DNA of 64,000 nucleotides from an uncultured Acidobacteriaceae bacterium (GTDB lineage: Bacteria; Acidobacteriota; Terriglobia; Terriglobales; Acidobacteriaceae). This document shows, one piece after another, positions 54,427 to 64,000 of this stretch. A program made the translations under genes and the position numbers. A model generated the notes under the pieces. It was not told the origin of the DNA. It worked only from the letters and a program-made list of their open reading frames with translations, and ran no database searches. The stretch is taken from contig CAIWFH010000146.1 in NCBI GenBank assembly GCA_903911925.1, positions 16,807-80,806 of the forward strand, in the 5' to 3' direction. Every line of letters starts with the position of its first letter. Within the stretch, counting starts at the first letter, position 1.

Positions 54427-54792
54427 CGTTGGCAGCGGTTGTCCTGCCGCCCTTCGCGCCCAGGCAGACTAAGGCTCAATGGAGGATCTCTCCTTGTGGT
54501 GGCCAATTCGGCATCACGGCGGAAGATCCTCCTTTCGTTTGGGGCTGAATTCCGCTCCTCTGTCTCTCGTTTGAGCCGCATCCTTCGTCCCCTCCGAAAA
54601 CAGCTCCCGGATCGAACAGGGCTGTCATCATGAGCATGTCTACTCGCGTAGGCGAGATACGCCCCATGACGAAAGGAAGCGAATTCCACAAAAGACGGGT
54701 GCCCCATCCATTCCGCGTTCTTTGCGGGATGGGTGGGATACCGTAAACCCCAACCGAGTTCCATCCGCTCGCATCGCCGATGCGCCAAAACA
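54427..54792. other. Intergenic region between convergent genes
   Basis: About 365 bp without a supported gene; open frames here lack start signals. Confidence 0.45.
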
Positions 54793-54840
54793 AAAGCGGC
54801 TGGGAAGGAAGCCCGAAAGCTCCGCATTCCCAGCCGCTTT
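54793..54840 (-). terminator. Strong terminator of the giant surface protein gene
   Basis: A perfect 14-bp stem (AAAGCGGCTGGGAA at 54793-54806, TTCCCAGCCGCTTT at 54827-54840) with a 20-base loop lies 18 bp after the stop codon; on the minus strand a T-rich tail (TTTTGTTTTGG) follows. Because of flanking A and T residues it may also work for the plus strand. Confidence 0.8.
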
Positions 54841-54857
54841 GATCGCTGCCTTGAGTC

Positions 54858-57800
54858 TTACTGCACGGTAACCGAAACGGTTGTCGAAGTCTTTACGCTA
54901 CCCGTCACGGAGTCCGTTCCGGTAACGGTGAAGGTGTAAGTGCCCGCGGTGGTTGCCGCAGTGCCCGTACCGCCTCCTCCACCGGAGGAAGCCTTCCCGC
55001 CGCAGCCGATGGTCCCGGCAGCAGCGACAACGAAGAGCAGAACAACCATTGACAGCCAGCGGCGCCGGCGTGACGGAATGCCGAACATCAGCATCGCCGC
55101 CAGGGCTACGCCGCTGCCCAATCCCCATAGACCGCTACCGGCCGGCTGCGCGAGTGCGGTGGTTGCCGCAGTCGTCGCCACCGTCAAAACGCTGCTACCG
55201 CTGCCCCCGGTTGTGAGCGTGACGGTGGGCGGTTTGACGCTGCAGGTGGGCAAACTGGCTGCGCCCGCCGGGGATCCAGTCAATGCGCACGACAGGTCGA
55301 CGGTTCCAGAGTAGGAGCTACCCGAAGTGATGGTTATGTTTGCGGTTCCGTTGCCGCCGGGGTTGATTCCGGAGATAGCAGGCACCTCAATCACAAACGG
55401 TGAAACCGTCACGGTTGTTGTTCCAGTTGCGATGGCAAATGTTGCGTCACCCGAGTAGGTTGCCGTAAGCGTATTGGCTCCGCCGGCCAGGGTCCCAGCC
55501 GGGATCGTGAAGCTGGCTGTTCCGCTGACCAACGCTTGCTGCGCGCTATAAGCACCGCTGGTTAGCGTAACCATGCCTGTGGGTGTCGGCTGCCCGCTGG
55601 CCCCCGCGACGGAGACGGCCACGGTATCAGCTTCCGTATCGGTGATGTTCGTGCCCGAGGGGGTTGCCGTCACCTTGGCGACTGCGGTGCCGATTTGCAG
55701 CAAGACCGACTCGATGATCGATTGTGCTGCGGTGTTGTAGGTGCCGATGCTTCCCGCGTCGGGAACATAACTCGCCGTGAGCGGATCGCTTCCCAAGGCA
55801 AGTGCTCCCGCCGCCACGGTAAATGTAGTCGTTCCGCCTGACAGCCCTTGTTGTGCGCTGTAGGAGCCGCTGGACAAAATGACCATTCCGGTTGGAGCAA
55901 CCGTGCCGGCCGCTCCGCTCACATTCACCGTCACTTGCAGAGTTTGCGTTGTGGTGATGCTGGGGGAGGAAGGCATCACCGCCACCGACGGCGTCGCCGG
56001 GTTCACGGTCACTGAAACAGTGGCCGTGGCCGGGTTGTAGTCGGCGGAGTCAGTTGGTGTCAAAGTCGTCGAGAGCGTCTGCGTCCCGGCAGCCAGCACA
56101 GTTCCGGCGATCGGTGTGTACGCATAGGTGCCGGCAACCGTAGAGGTCGCGTTGAGCTGGGTTCCGCTCAGTGGCGTCCCATACGTAATAGCAGCCGGAG
56201 CCGTCCAGTTAACGGTTGGCGTGGCCTTGTTCACCGTCAGCGGCACAGTGGCCGTAGCCGTGGTGTAGTCTGTTGCGTCGGTCGGCGTGAAGGTGACCGA
56301 GAGCGATTGCTGCCCTGCTCTCGGGGTGGCGCCGGCGGCTGGATTGTAAACGAAGTTACCCGGCACGCTCGCAGTAGCGTCCAGCTGTGTTGCGCTCAGG
56401 GTCGTCCCGTAGGTGATGGGGTCCGGCGCAACCCAGGTAATGGTCGGCGTGGCCTTGTTCACCGTAAGCGTCACGGATGCCGTGGCCGTTGTGTAGTCGG
56501 TCGAGTCGGTCGGCGTGAAGATGACTGACAGCGTCTGCTGCCCGCCGCTTGGAGTAGCTCCGGCTGCCGGAGTGTAGACGAAGCTGCCTGCCACGTTCGC
56601 CGTCGCGTCAAGTTGGGCGCCGCTCAGGGCTGTCCCGTAGGTGATGGCCCCCGGGGTCGCCCATGTGATTGTCGGAGTTGCTTTGTTCACCGTCAGCGTG
56701 ACGGTTGCCGTGGCCGTCGTGTAGTCGGTCTGGTCGTTGGGGGTAAAAGTCACAGAAAGCGTCTGCGATCCCACTCCCAATGTTGCGCCGGCTATTGGGT
56801 TGTACACATAGGTGCCTTGCACGGTCGAAGAAGCGTTGAGTTGAGCCGAGCCAAGTGCTGTTCCGTATGTGATGGCCGCCGGGGTTGCCCAGGTAATGGC
56901 CGGAGTCGCCTGGTTCACCGTCAGCGAGACGGTTGCAGTGGCCGAGCTGTAGTTGGTGGCATCGTTCGGCGTAAACGTGACTGAAAGCGTCTGCTGGCCT
57001 GCTGCGGGTTTGGATCCCTGTGCAGGGTTGTAGACGTATGTGCCCGGAACCGAGGCGGTTGCGTTGAGTTGGGCTGCGCTGAGTGTTGTCCCATAGGTGA
57101 TTGCAGCAGGGGCCGTCCAGTTGATCGCCGGAGTCGCCTGGTTCACCGTCAGCGTAGTGGTTGCCGTCGCGGTTGTGTAGTCCACCAGGTCATTGGGCGT
57201 AAAGGTCACCGAGAGCGTCTGCGATCCTGCGGTGAGCAGTGCGCCGGCGGACGGAGTGTAGACCCAGGTGCCCGGCACGGTTGTTGTCGCGTCGAGTTGC
57301 GTACTATCCAGGGCGGTTCCGTAGGTGATGGGAGAGGGGGCTTGCCACGTAATCACCGGCGTTGACGGCGGAATGATGGTGTACGCCGCTGATGCCACCG
57401 CGCTCGCGGCATAGCCATTGGCCACTGCCATGGCCTTGAGCGTTTCAGACACGGTTACCGCGATCTGGCCGCTGTACAAGGCGGAGCCTTCCGTTGGCGT
57501 CGATCCATCGGTGGTGTAGTAGATTTTCGCGCCCTGGGTGTTGTCGGTAATGGTCACCTGGCGGGTGTTGATGTAACTGCCTGCCGCCAGGCTGAATACC
57601 GGCGTAGCCGCGGGTGCGGGGAATGTGACTTTTCTGATTCTGAAGTTGTTGGCGTCCGCAACATATAGATTGCCTGCCGCGTCAACCACTACTCCAGTTG
57701 GCTGATCCAACTCGGCAACGGTGGCCGACCCGCCATCGCCGCTGAAGCCGGTGATCCCGCTGCCAACCACGGTGGTAATCATTCCGGTAGCCGCCGACAC

Positions 57801-60800
57801 TTCGCGAACCGCCGCCGGCAAGCTGGAAATATACATGTTGCTCGCTTGATCAAAAGCGACCATTGGCTCCGAGATTTCGGCGTTTGTGGCCAGGGCGCCA
57901 TCGCCGCTGTAACCCTGATCGCCATTGCCGGCAACCGTGGTGATGACTTTCGTATTCGCATCGACCCTGCGGATTCGGCCGCTCTCTTCCGCGATAAACA
58001 AGTTGCCCGAGTTGTCGAATGCCAGGGCTTCAGGTTGCTGAACTCCGGCCCCTGCCGCCGGGCCGCCGTCGCCGTCGTCCACGTAAAGTCCGTCGCCGGC
58101 AAACGTTGAAATGAGGCCGGTGGATTGGGAGACCATTCTGACCCTGCTGTTGCCGCTATCCGCGATATACACGTTGCCTGTGCTGTCAACCGCCACTCCG
58201 GTTGGATTCGAAAGTTCCGCGGAGATTGCGGAAATTCCATCACCGGAATAAGACCCGACTCCCGTACCGGCAAAAGTCGAGATCACCTTTGAACCGGCCG
58301 TAACCAGGCGGATTACGTTGTTATTCGAATCCGCAATGTACAGGTTGCCCGATTGATCCACTGCCGGGCCGGACGGATAGTTGAGTTGCGCGCCGGTAGC
58401 CGCGGCAGAGTCGCCGCTGTAACCCGCAGTGCCATTGCCGGCCGCGATGTTGATGTTGCCGGTGGAGGGAGAGAACATCCAGACCACGTTGTTGCCGATG
58501 TCGGCCATGTAGAGGTTGCCGGCGCCGTCAAGCGCCAGGCCCTGGAGATAGCCGAACTCGGCGCGCGCCGCAGCGCCGCCGGCACCGCTGAATCCATTCA
58601 CGCCGTCGCCCGCGACTGTGGAAATTACCGCGGCCGGCGGGTAGTTGATGGTGTAAGCCGCGATTGCCGGCGGGCTTGGCAGATAGCCCGGGGCTATCGC
58701 GATCGCCTTTACGGTTACCGAGCCGGATACGTTGATGGGGCCCAGGTAGCCGGCCGAAAGCGAGGTCGGCGTTGTGCCGTCCATGGTGATATAGATGGAT
58801 GCGCCTGGGGTGGCGTCGGAGAGGGTTACGGTTTGCCCTGCGACGTAGGTTCCACCGGTTACGTTGTATGCAGGCGCTGCCGCGGCGGCTGCCGGAGGAG
58901 CACCTGTAACAGCGACCATACGAATTCGCTGGTCGAGGCTGTCGGCTACATAGAGGTTGCCGGCCGCATCAACCGTAATCCCGGTGGGATAGCAAAGCCC
59001 CGCGCTCAACGCTGAACTGCCGTCCCCGCTAAGCGGGCTGCAGAAGCTTCCGTTGCCCGCTACCGTTGAGATGGTCCAGGTGTTGGCGTCCACCCTGCGA
59101 ATAACGCTGTTGAGCGAGTCGGCAATAAACAGATCGCCTGCCGCATCCACCGTTACCGCCAGGGGCGAGTTGAGTTGAGCGCTGGTTGCCACGCCGCCGT
59201 CTCCGCCATAGCCGCCAACCCCGGTAGAATCGCCTACAACCGTGCTGATTACATTGGTGCCGGCCGTAATTTCACGAATAGCATCGTTGTTCTTGTCCGC
59301 GATAAACACATTGCCCGCGCGATCCACGGCAACGCCATTGGGACTGTTCAAAAGCGCGCCCGATGCAGGGCCGCTATCGCCGCTATATCCGGGCGTTCCA
59401 TTGCCGGCCACAACTGTAATCGCGCTGGTGGCGCTCAGAACTTCCCAGATTTGACTGTTGCCTGAGTCGGCTATGTACAGGTTGTCTGCGCCGTCGAATG
59501 CGATTCCATCGACAAAAGACAACTGCGCGTTCGCGGCCGAACCGCCATCGCCCGAGTTCCCCATTGTTCCATTGCCGGCAACGGTCGTGATAATGCCGTT
59601 TCTTGCGTCGACCCGCCGAACCGCGAAGTTGTTTGAATCCGCAATGAACAAATTGCCGGCGCTATCGACCGCCAGGGCGACAGGCCAATTGAGTTCCGCA
59701 TTCACTGCTAAAGTCCCATTGCCGCTGAAGCCCGCCGTTCCGGTTCCGGCTACCGTCGTAATGACTCCGGTGCCCGCCGCAACCTTGCGGACAAGGTTGT
59801 TATACGTATCGGCGATGTACAGGTTGCCGGCGCGGTCAAACACCGATGCCGATGGAGAATTGAGCCCCGCCAGAGTGGCCAGTCCGCCATCTCCCTGGTA
59901 TCCGGCGTTTCCGTTACCGGCAATGCTGTAGATGAACGACGCCGAAGACGATTCAATGATGTATTGCGCGCTGACCGATGCGCTCAACGAGTATCCCGGT
60001 GCTATCGCGCTGGCCACCAGCGTTTCAGTTGAGGAAACCAGTACCGGTCCTGCATAGACCGTCGAAGAAGTCGAAGGAATCGAACCATTCGTTGTGAAGT
60101 AGATGATGCTTCCCGGCGTGGAGTCGGTTATGGTAACTTGCTGCGCGCTGGGATAGGTCCCCGAAGCCAGCTTGATTACCGGCGCATTCGCGGCAGGAAG
60201 AGTAAGGGTATACACTGCGGTCGCCACCGCGCTGGGCGCATATCCGCTACCCACGGCAATCGCCTCGACAATCTCGGAGTTGAGTGCCTGAAATGGCCCT
60301 CTATACAGGGTGGAGGACTGGGATGGCGTGTTTCCGTCCGTGGTGTAGTAGATGGCCGCGCCGGAAAGGCTGTCGGTAATGCTCACCGATTGAACTGTGG
60401 CATACACTCCTGAGGCAGGAGATATCACAGGCACAGGCGTGGATGCGTAGAGCGGCGTGCTGCTTGAGACGCTCGCGCTGTAGTCGTGGTCGCCAGGGTA
60501 ACTTGCTACGGCCATGTGCGGCCCGGACCCGGCAACTGCAATGGGGCCCGCAGAGGCGGTGGCAGTCTGCTGTTCTGCAAGCAGCACGGTTGCCGTACCG
60601 TCAAGGAAATTTGCAGAGGCGATATCGGAGTATCCGTCCCCGTTTAGGTCTCCTACGGCAATTGACAAGGGGTAACTGCCCGTAACGGGGTTGACTGCCG
60701 TGGGGTTGAAGTTTCCCTGCCCATCACCCAGAAATACGGTCAGGGTGCTATCGCCGCTGTTGGCCACGGCCAGATCGGCATTCCCATCGCCATCGAAATC

Positions 60801-62207
60801 ACCGGCCATGACGGAAATGGGTGAATTGCCCGTTGTGTAGGTGACTGGCGCTAGAAAGCCTCCGCTCCCATCACCCTTGTTCATGTAAACCGACAGATTG
60901 TTGTCAACCGAGTTGGCCACCGCAATGTCTGCCGACCCGTCCTGATTGAAATCCCCAACAACGATGGATTGCGGAGAGCGGCCTGTTGCAACGGTGCCGG
61001 AAACCACGGTGAAGGACCCGTTCCCTTTGCCCAGCAGAACCGTGAGGCTATTGTCGTTGCCGTTGGCAACCACCAGATCGGTCTTGTCGTCCCCGTCGAA
61101 GTCGCCGGCGGCGATTGCCGTGGGAGAATGTCCGGTCGGCGTAGTCGATGCGGTTGCAGAGAACGTGCCGTCCCCAACGCCGAGCAACATGGTCACTGAG
61201 TTGCTGGAGTTGTTGGCAACCGCCAGGTCCGCCTTGCCGTCGCGGTTGAAATCTCCAACCACAAGGGCCGAGGGATTGCTGCCGGTTGCGGGAGAGGCCT
61301 TCAGCGTGAAAGTTCCATCGCCGTTGCCCAGCAGGATCGAAACAGTGCTCGCAACATTATTTGCAACAGCCAGGTCGGCCTTGCCATCCCCGTTGAAATC
61401 CCCCGTCACAACGGCTACTGGCGTATTGCCCGTAGCAGGGCTGACGGCTGCCTTCCTGAATGTGCCGTCGCTATTTCCCAAAAGGATGCTCACCGTGTTG
61501 TCGGCGCGATTCGCGACCGCCAGGTCAGGAATTCCATCCCCATTGAAATCGCCGGCAGCCACGGAATCCGAATGACTGCCGGTGGCAGGCGATTGGATGT
61601 CCAGAAAAGCGTAGTCGGCCGGATTGGCGACCAGCGTTCCACTGCCCAGCACGGCATTATTCCTCGTGCTGTCAAGGAAGGACACTTGTCCCGTCGGAGA
61701 GGATATCCCCTGCCCCGCCACAACCGCGTTCAGCGTGTAGTTATCCACCGTCCCGCTCTGCGCAATCAGAGTTGTGGTCTTATACTTTCCCGTCACTGCC
61801 AAAGAAGTGTAGTCTGAAGCACTTGACAACGCGCTGGTCGTACCCAGAAAGACGGCTTGGTAGTTGTGGCTTCCGACCCCGGGAACGAGTTTCAGCACCG
61901 CTTTTCCCGCGCTGGTCAGCTGCGCTGTTCCCAGCAAATGAATGTCGGTGCAATACGAATAGCCCGAGTCGCAGAAATTCACCTGTCCGGTTTTAACCGT
62001 GGCGCCTCCGGAAGTCACCACCACCGACGCGGTCAGCGTAACCACGCTCCCAGCGTTCACTGTCGTCACCGCACCCGCCCCCGAGGTCAGAGCCAGCGTT
62101 GTGGTGGTGGCGGAACTCGAAGCCAGCATCGGCTGCAAATTGCTGAAGAGTGTCATCACCAGGGCAAATGAGAACCACAAGGACCAGCTGAGCCTTCTAG
62201 CGTTCAA
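54858..62207 (-). CDS. Giant surface protein with FG-GAP, NHL, chitobiase-like and Ig-like repeats
   Basis: 2449 residues from a TTG at 62207, with GGAG seven bases before it and a signal peptide directly after (SWSLWFSFALVMTLFSNL). The frame is open to an ATG at 62768, but those 187 residues have no export signal. Order: Ig-like region; seven or more FG-GAP/VCBS repeats (VGDFNGDGKADLAVAN type); chitobiase-type Ig modules (IYYTTDGxTPS); two NHL beta-propeller blocks (VDxAGNLYIADSxNxxIR, VAGNGxxGYSGDGGxA); a chain of Ig-like modules of about 87 residues (TPxITWxxPxxITYGTxL, TLTVN); further Ig-like domains; and near the end a hydrophobic segment with RRRR and a lipobox-like IGCGG. It is probably an adhesin or matrix-binding protein anchored at the surface. 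Confidence 0.85.
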   Translation of the reverse strand: MNARRLSWSLWFSFALVMTLFSNLQPMLASSSATTTTLALTSGAGAVTTVNAGSVVTLTASVVVTSGGATVKTGQVNFCDSGYSYCTDIHLLGTAQLTSAGKAVLKLVPGVGSHNYQAVFLGTTSALSSASDYTSLAVTGKYKTTTLIAQSGTVDNYTLNAVVAGQGISSPTGQVSFLDSTRNNAVLGSGTLVANPADYAFLDIQSPATGSHSDSVAAGDFNGDGIPDLAVANRADNTVSILLGNSDGTFRKAAVSPATGNTPVAVVTGDFNGDGKADLAVANNVASTVSILLGNGDGTFTLKASPATGSNPSALVVGDFNRDGKADLAVANNSSNSVTMLLGVGDGTFSATASTTPTGHSPTAIAAGDFDGDDKTDLVVANGNDNSLTVLLGKGNGSFTVVSGTVATGRSPQSIVVGDFNQDGSADIAVANSVDNNLSVYMNKGDGSGGFLAPVTYTTGNSPISVMAGDFDGDGNADLAVANSGDSTLTVFLGDGQGNFNPTAVNPVTGSYPLSIAVGDLNGDGYSDIASANFLDGTATVLLAEQQTATASAGPIAVAGSGPHMAVASYPGDHDYSASVSSSTPLYASTPVPVISPASGVYATVQSVSITDSLSGAAIYYTTDGNTPSQSSTLYRGPFQALNSEIVEAIAVGSGYAPSAVATAVYTLTLPAANAPVIKLASGTYPSAQQVTITDSTPGSIIYFTTNGSIPSTSSTVYAGPVLVSSTETLVASAIAPGYSLSASVSAQYIIESSSASFIYSIAGNGNAGYQGDGGLATLAGLNSPSASVFDRAGNLYIADTYNNLVRKVAAGTGVITTVAGTGTAGFSGNGTLAVNAELNWPVALAVDSAGNLFIADSNNFAVRRVDARNGIITTVAGNGTMGNSGDGGSAANAQLSFVDGIAFDGADNLYIADSGNSQIWEVLSATSAITVVAGNGTPGYSGDSGPASGALLNSPNGVAVDRAGNVFIADKNNDAIREITAGTNVISTVVGDSTGVGGYGGDGGVATSAQLNSPLAVTVDAAGDLFIADSLNSVIRRVDANTWTISTVAGNGSFCSPLSGDGSSALSAGLCYPTGITVDAAGNLYVADSLDQRIRMVAVTGAPPAAAAAAPAYNVTGGTYVAGQTVTLSDATPGASIYITMDGTTPTSLSAGYLGPINVSGSVTVKAIAIAPGYLPSPPAIAAYTINYPPAAVISTVAGDGVNGFSGAGGAAARAEFGYLQGLALDGAGNLYMADIGNNVVWMFSPSTGNINIAAGNGTAGYSGDSAAATGAQLNYPSGPAVDQSGNLYIADSNNNVIRLVTAGSKVISTFAGTGVGSYSGDGISAISAELSNPTGVAVDSTGNVYIADSGNSRVRMVSQSTGLISTFAGDGLYVDDGDGGPAAGAGVQQPEALAFDNSGNLFIAEESGRIRRVDANTKVITTVAGNGDQGYSGDGALATNAEISEPMVAFDQASNMYISSLPAAVREVSAATGMITTVVGSGITGFSGDGGSATVAELDQPTGVVVDAAGNLYVADANNFRIRKVTFPAPAATPVFSLAAGSYINTRQVTITDNTQGAKIYYTTDGSTPTEGSALYSGQIAVTVSETLKAMAVANGYAASAVASAAYTIIPPSTPVITWQAPSPITYGTALDSTQLDATTTVPGTWVYTPSAGALLTAGSQTLSVTFTPNDLVDYTTATATTTLTVNQATPAINWTAPAAITYGTTLSAAQLNATASVPGTYVYNPAQGSKPAAGQQTLSVTFTPNDATNYSSATATVSLTVNQATPAITWATPAAITYGTALGSAQLNASSTVQGTYVYNPIAGATLGVGSQTLSVTFTPNDQTDYTTATATVTLTVNKATPTITWATPGAITYGTALSGAQLDATANVAGSFVYTPAAGATPSGGQQTLSVIFTPTDSTDYTTATASVTLTVNKATPTITWVAPDPITYGTTLSATQLDATASVPGNFVYNPAAGATPRAGQQSLSVTFTPTDATDYTTATATVPLTVNKATPTVNWTAPAAITYGTPLSGTQLNATSTVAGTYAYTPIAGTVLAAGTQTLSTTLTPTDSADYNPATATVSVTVNPATPSVAVMPSSPSITTTQTLQVTVNVSGAAGTVAPTGMVILSSGSYSAQQGLSGGTTTFTVAAGALALGSDPLTASYVPDAGSIGTYNTAAQSIIESVLLQIGTAVAKVTATPSGTNITDTEADTVAVSVAGASGQPTPTGMVTLTSGAYSAQQALVSGTASFTIPAGTLAGGANTLTATYSGDATFAIATGTTTVTVSPFVIEVPAISGINPGGNGTANITITSGSSYSGTVDLSCALTGSPAGAASLPTCSVKPPTVTLTTGGSGSSVLTVATTAATTALAQPAGSGLWGLGSGVALAAMLMFGIPSRRRRWLSMVVLLFVVAAAGTIGCGGKASSGGGGGTGTAATTAGTYTFTVTGTDSVTGSVKTSTTVSVTVQ

Positions 62208-63205
62208 GGACTTTCTCCATTCTTCCGTTCTCTGAACAGGCAGTTTGAACAGTGTTGTATCGGGGTTGGCGCAGGATTGCGATGTGCTGTTTTTGAAAAT
62301 TGTTTGACGGGCGCGAGTCCGCATCCGAACAATGTGGCTTTGGTCAGGCCAGGGGAGAAGAGAGCCGGCGGGACGCTTGCAAGCATCCTCCAGCCCGCTG
62401 CTGGGCGAGGTGCCTTCCCCGTTTTCGAGTGGAAGGGGAAGAACTTCCTCTTGCAATGGAGACGCCGTGCCAAGTCGTGGAACTATCGAGATTCCCGGGG
62501 CGGAAGGACGAAGCCCCGCATGGAACCGAGATCCTGAAAGGCGCAGGAAGGCCGCATGGACCGTCGAAACAATATAAGCCGTCTCTCTCTTCGGGACAGA
62601 CGGCGATTTATCGTGCGCTTTCCTATAAGCCTGGCCATCCGCATGGGGAACCTGGTTCCGGATTGCTTGATCGTCAGGCTGGTCGTAAGGTCTCGCACTT
62701 GCAACAGGAACCGGAAAAGCCTTGATTCCTGCATTCTTCGCGTACAAAAACGGTCTTGCGTCTTTCATGTCGCCTCGTGCGTAATGGCGTCTAATCAGCC
62801 TTACGTTAGAAAATTGCGCACGAGCTTTCTTTGAGTATGGTCAACGAGGCTGCAGATTTATTTGCGAGGCAGAAGATCCGGCCCATGCCAGCGGGTGCAG
62901 GTTGCGCCTTGGAGGATTGGCCGGAATCGGCTCCTCCAAAAGCCCCGAGGGCGTCGCTTTCTCGTATCTCGCTGAATAAATGGACCGTATGTTGCCAGAT
63001 AAATAGGCCGCTGGTTGCTGCTCAGCAAAGTCGCGCCCCGGCATTCGTGGAAGCTTAAATTAGCAGTGCTGTGCGGGTCACCGGAGCATCACGGATGGCT
63101 CTCTCCTTTTAATCCCCAGAGGCTGCATCCGGGTCAGGCGCGACGGTAGCCGGTTCGCCGGCGTATTTCGACGCTAGATCGGATCAATCAGAAGGGAATC
63201 ACTCA
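62208..63205. other. Region upstream of the giant surface protein gene
   Basis: About 1 kb. The minus-strand frame is open over 62208-62768 but has no good start or signal peptide, so it may be leader RNA. A strong stem-loop lies at 62909-62939: TTGGAGGA/TCCTCCAA with an inner GCCG-gaat-CGGC and a three-base bulge. No tail of T follows on either strand. Confidence 0.45.
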
Positions 63206-63334
63206 ATGATGCGTATCGCGAAGGACGCCGAACTCCCAACCGGAATGGGCGTCGTTCTTGGTTTTTTCCTGTCCATCCCCCTGTGGATCGTGATTATTGC
63301 CGCCGGTTACTGGATCCATCGCTTGGTGAGCTAG
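63206..63334 (+). CDS. Small single-helix membrane protein (42 residues)
   Basis: ATG at 63206 (a second ATG follows directly) with AAGGGA eight bases before it. A short charged start (MMRIAKDAELPTGM) leads to one hydrophobic helix (GVVLGFFLSIPLWIVIIAAG) and a polar end (YWIHRLVS). Codon use and hydrophobic pattern look real. It has no recognised family; small proteins of this kind often attach to larger membrane complexes. Alternatively a chance frame. Confidence 0.5.
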   Translation: MMRIAKDAELPTGMGVVLGFFLSIPLWIVIIAAGYWIHRLVS

Positions 63335-63859
63335 CCAGGCGTCCGCCCAGAACGAAAAGTTGTGTGCCCTTGGCGACTCTGCATTCTCAGTTAAACGTTG
63401 ACCCGGGATCGCGGGTGAACTTCGAGAGGCAGGGATATTGCTGCCGGCTCGGTGTCCCCGGTTCGGGGGCGCTCTGTCACGTTCGCGTCTCCATGCTTCC
63501 TCAGCCTTGGCGCATCCCTTTCGCCAGCCGTTGAATGGAATCGGCGGCAGCGTTCCCCTGTGGCTGCGAGACAAATACCTGAATTCCCCTCCGCTAGCCG
63601 ACACCTGCCGACTAGCCGTCAGGTGTTGGCTAGGGTAGACTTGATGTCAGGGTAGAATCCGATTTGGCCCGGAGATGACCTCAGGTTCAATCGCCTGCAA
63701 CCAGACGAAAAACTCCACGTTTTGGAACTTCGTGTTCATTTGGATTGTGGCTTCGGTTGAAGGTGGTGTCTTTCGGGGCTCCGGCAGTGAAAAGCCCCCA
63801 GCAGCAAAGCAGGTCAGTATTCTGCAATCTATTGATTTTGAATTGATTGCGGCAGATGT
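63335..63859. other. Intergenic region before the tRNA fragment
   Basis: About 525 bp in which I see no supported gene. The last 200 bp become AT-richer towards the tRNA fragment. Confidence 0.45.
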
Positions 63860-63897
63860 GAGCTCGTAGCTCAGTTGGTAGAGCAACGCCCTTTTAA
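63860..63897 (+). tRNA. 5' half of tRNA-Lys(TTT), interrupted in the anticodon loop
   Basis: Acceptor 5' strand (GAGCTCG), T8-A9, D arm (GCTC-AGTTGGTA-GAGC), anticodon 5' strand ACGCC and loop CTTTTAA with anticodon TTT are all present. The expected 3' strand of the anticodon stem (GGCGT) and the T arm are missing: TCCGA and AT-rich sequence follow. So the gene is cut exactly at the 3' side of the anticodon loop. Either an attachment-site remnant or a tRNA interrupted by an intron whose 3' half lies beyond the window. Confidence 0.7.
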
Positions 63898-63937
63898 TCC
63901 GATTTTGGGTATAAATGGAAGCCTTGGCAAACCAATG

Positions 63938-63953
63938 GTTTATGTACATAAAC
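63938..63953. promoter_or_regulatory. 16-bp perfect palindrome beside the tRNA fragment
   Basis: GTTTATGT and ACATAAAC form a perfect palindrome 40 bp downstream of the tRNA break, in AT-rich DNA unlike the rest of the window. It could be a binding site for a recombination or regulatory protein of an inserted element. Confidence 0.4.
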
Positions 63954-64000
63954 TACTTATAAACAACGATATAGATGCGTAATGGACGCTGCATCTGATC

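Noticed and set aside
62208..62768. 187-residue N-terminal extension of the giant surface protein
   Set aside because: No signal peptide at its start, while a signal peptide and ribosome site occur at the TTG at 62207.

Overview
The window is a stretch of a GC-rich chromosome from a Gram-negative bacterium. Outer-membrane barrels, a TonB-dependent receptor with an N-terminal carboxypeptidase-regulatory-like domain, a secretin, a giant Ig/NHL/FG-GAP surface protein and a DUF3617 protein together look most like Acidobacteriota (Terriglobia-like). This is inferred from gene style; no rRNA gene is present to confirm it.

Layout. 1-2000 (minus): small operon headed by a DUF2089-type regulator with a palindromic operator, then three small proteins (one membrane protein, two SHOCT-like) and a SAM methyltransferase cut by the window edge. 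2100-16300 (minus): cellulose operon in the order small ORF, bcsQ, fused bcsA-bcsB, bcsZ, giant bcsC, closed by a terminator. The start of bcsA is displaced by a one-base frameshift. 17000-19930 (plus): cytochrome c maturation genes ccmF, ccmH and a small CcmI-like protein behind a perfect CRP-type palindrome. 20200-28030: surface and secretion proteins (regulatory-like domain protein, chymotrypsin-like lipoprotein, secretin, STN-type protein). 28090-34425 (minus): CusA/CusB heavy-metal efflux pair with two exported proteins of unknown role.

35440-38960 (plus): two nearly identical Crp/Fnr regulators flank a divergent FtsZ/tubulin-like GTPase that keeps the nucleotide-binding and T7 catalytic motifs. 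I know of no described system with this layout.

39095-53353 (minus): TonB receptor, small Cys/His-rich exported protein, an Fe-S/FAD oxidoreductase, a membrane cytochrome b-like protein, an exported LolA-like protein, an outer-membrane barrel, a cytochrome with 45 CXXCH motifs plus one CX3CH, and a 23-CXXCH cytochrome. Stop/start junctions are tight from the big cytochrome down to the oxidoreductase. I read this as a candidate trans-envelope (extracellular) electron-transfer conduit: NAD(P)H or quinol side at the inner membrane, periplasmic heme wires, an outer-membrane porin. The ccm genes upstream would mature its cytochromes, and the Crp/Fnr pair and the CRP/FNR-like palindromes at 16986 and 51204 could tie these parts into one regulon.

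53900-64000: DUF3617 protein, a 2.4-kresidue surface protein with a strong terminator, a 42-residue membrane protein, and at the right edge the 5' half of a tRNA-Lys(TTT) gene that breaks in the anticodon loop and runs into AT-rich DNA, which suggests a mobile-element boundary or an intron.
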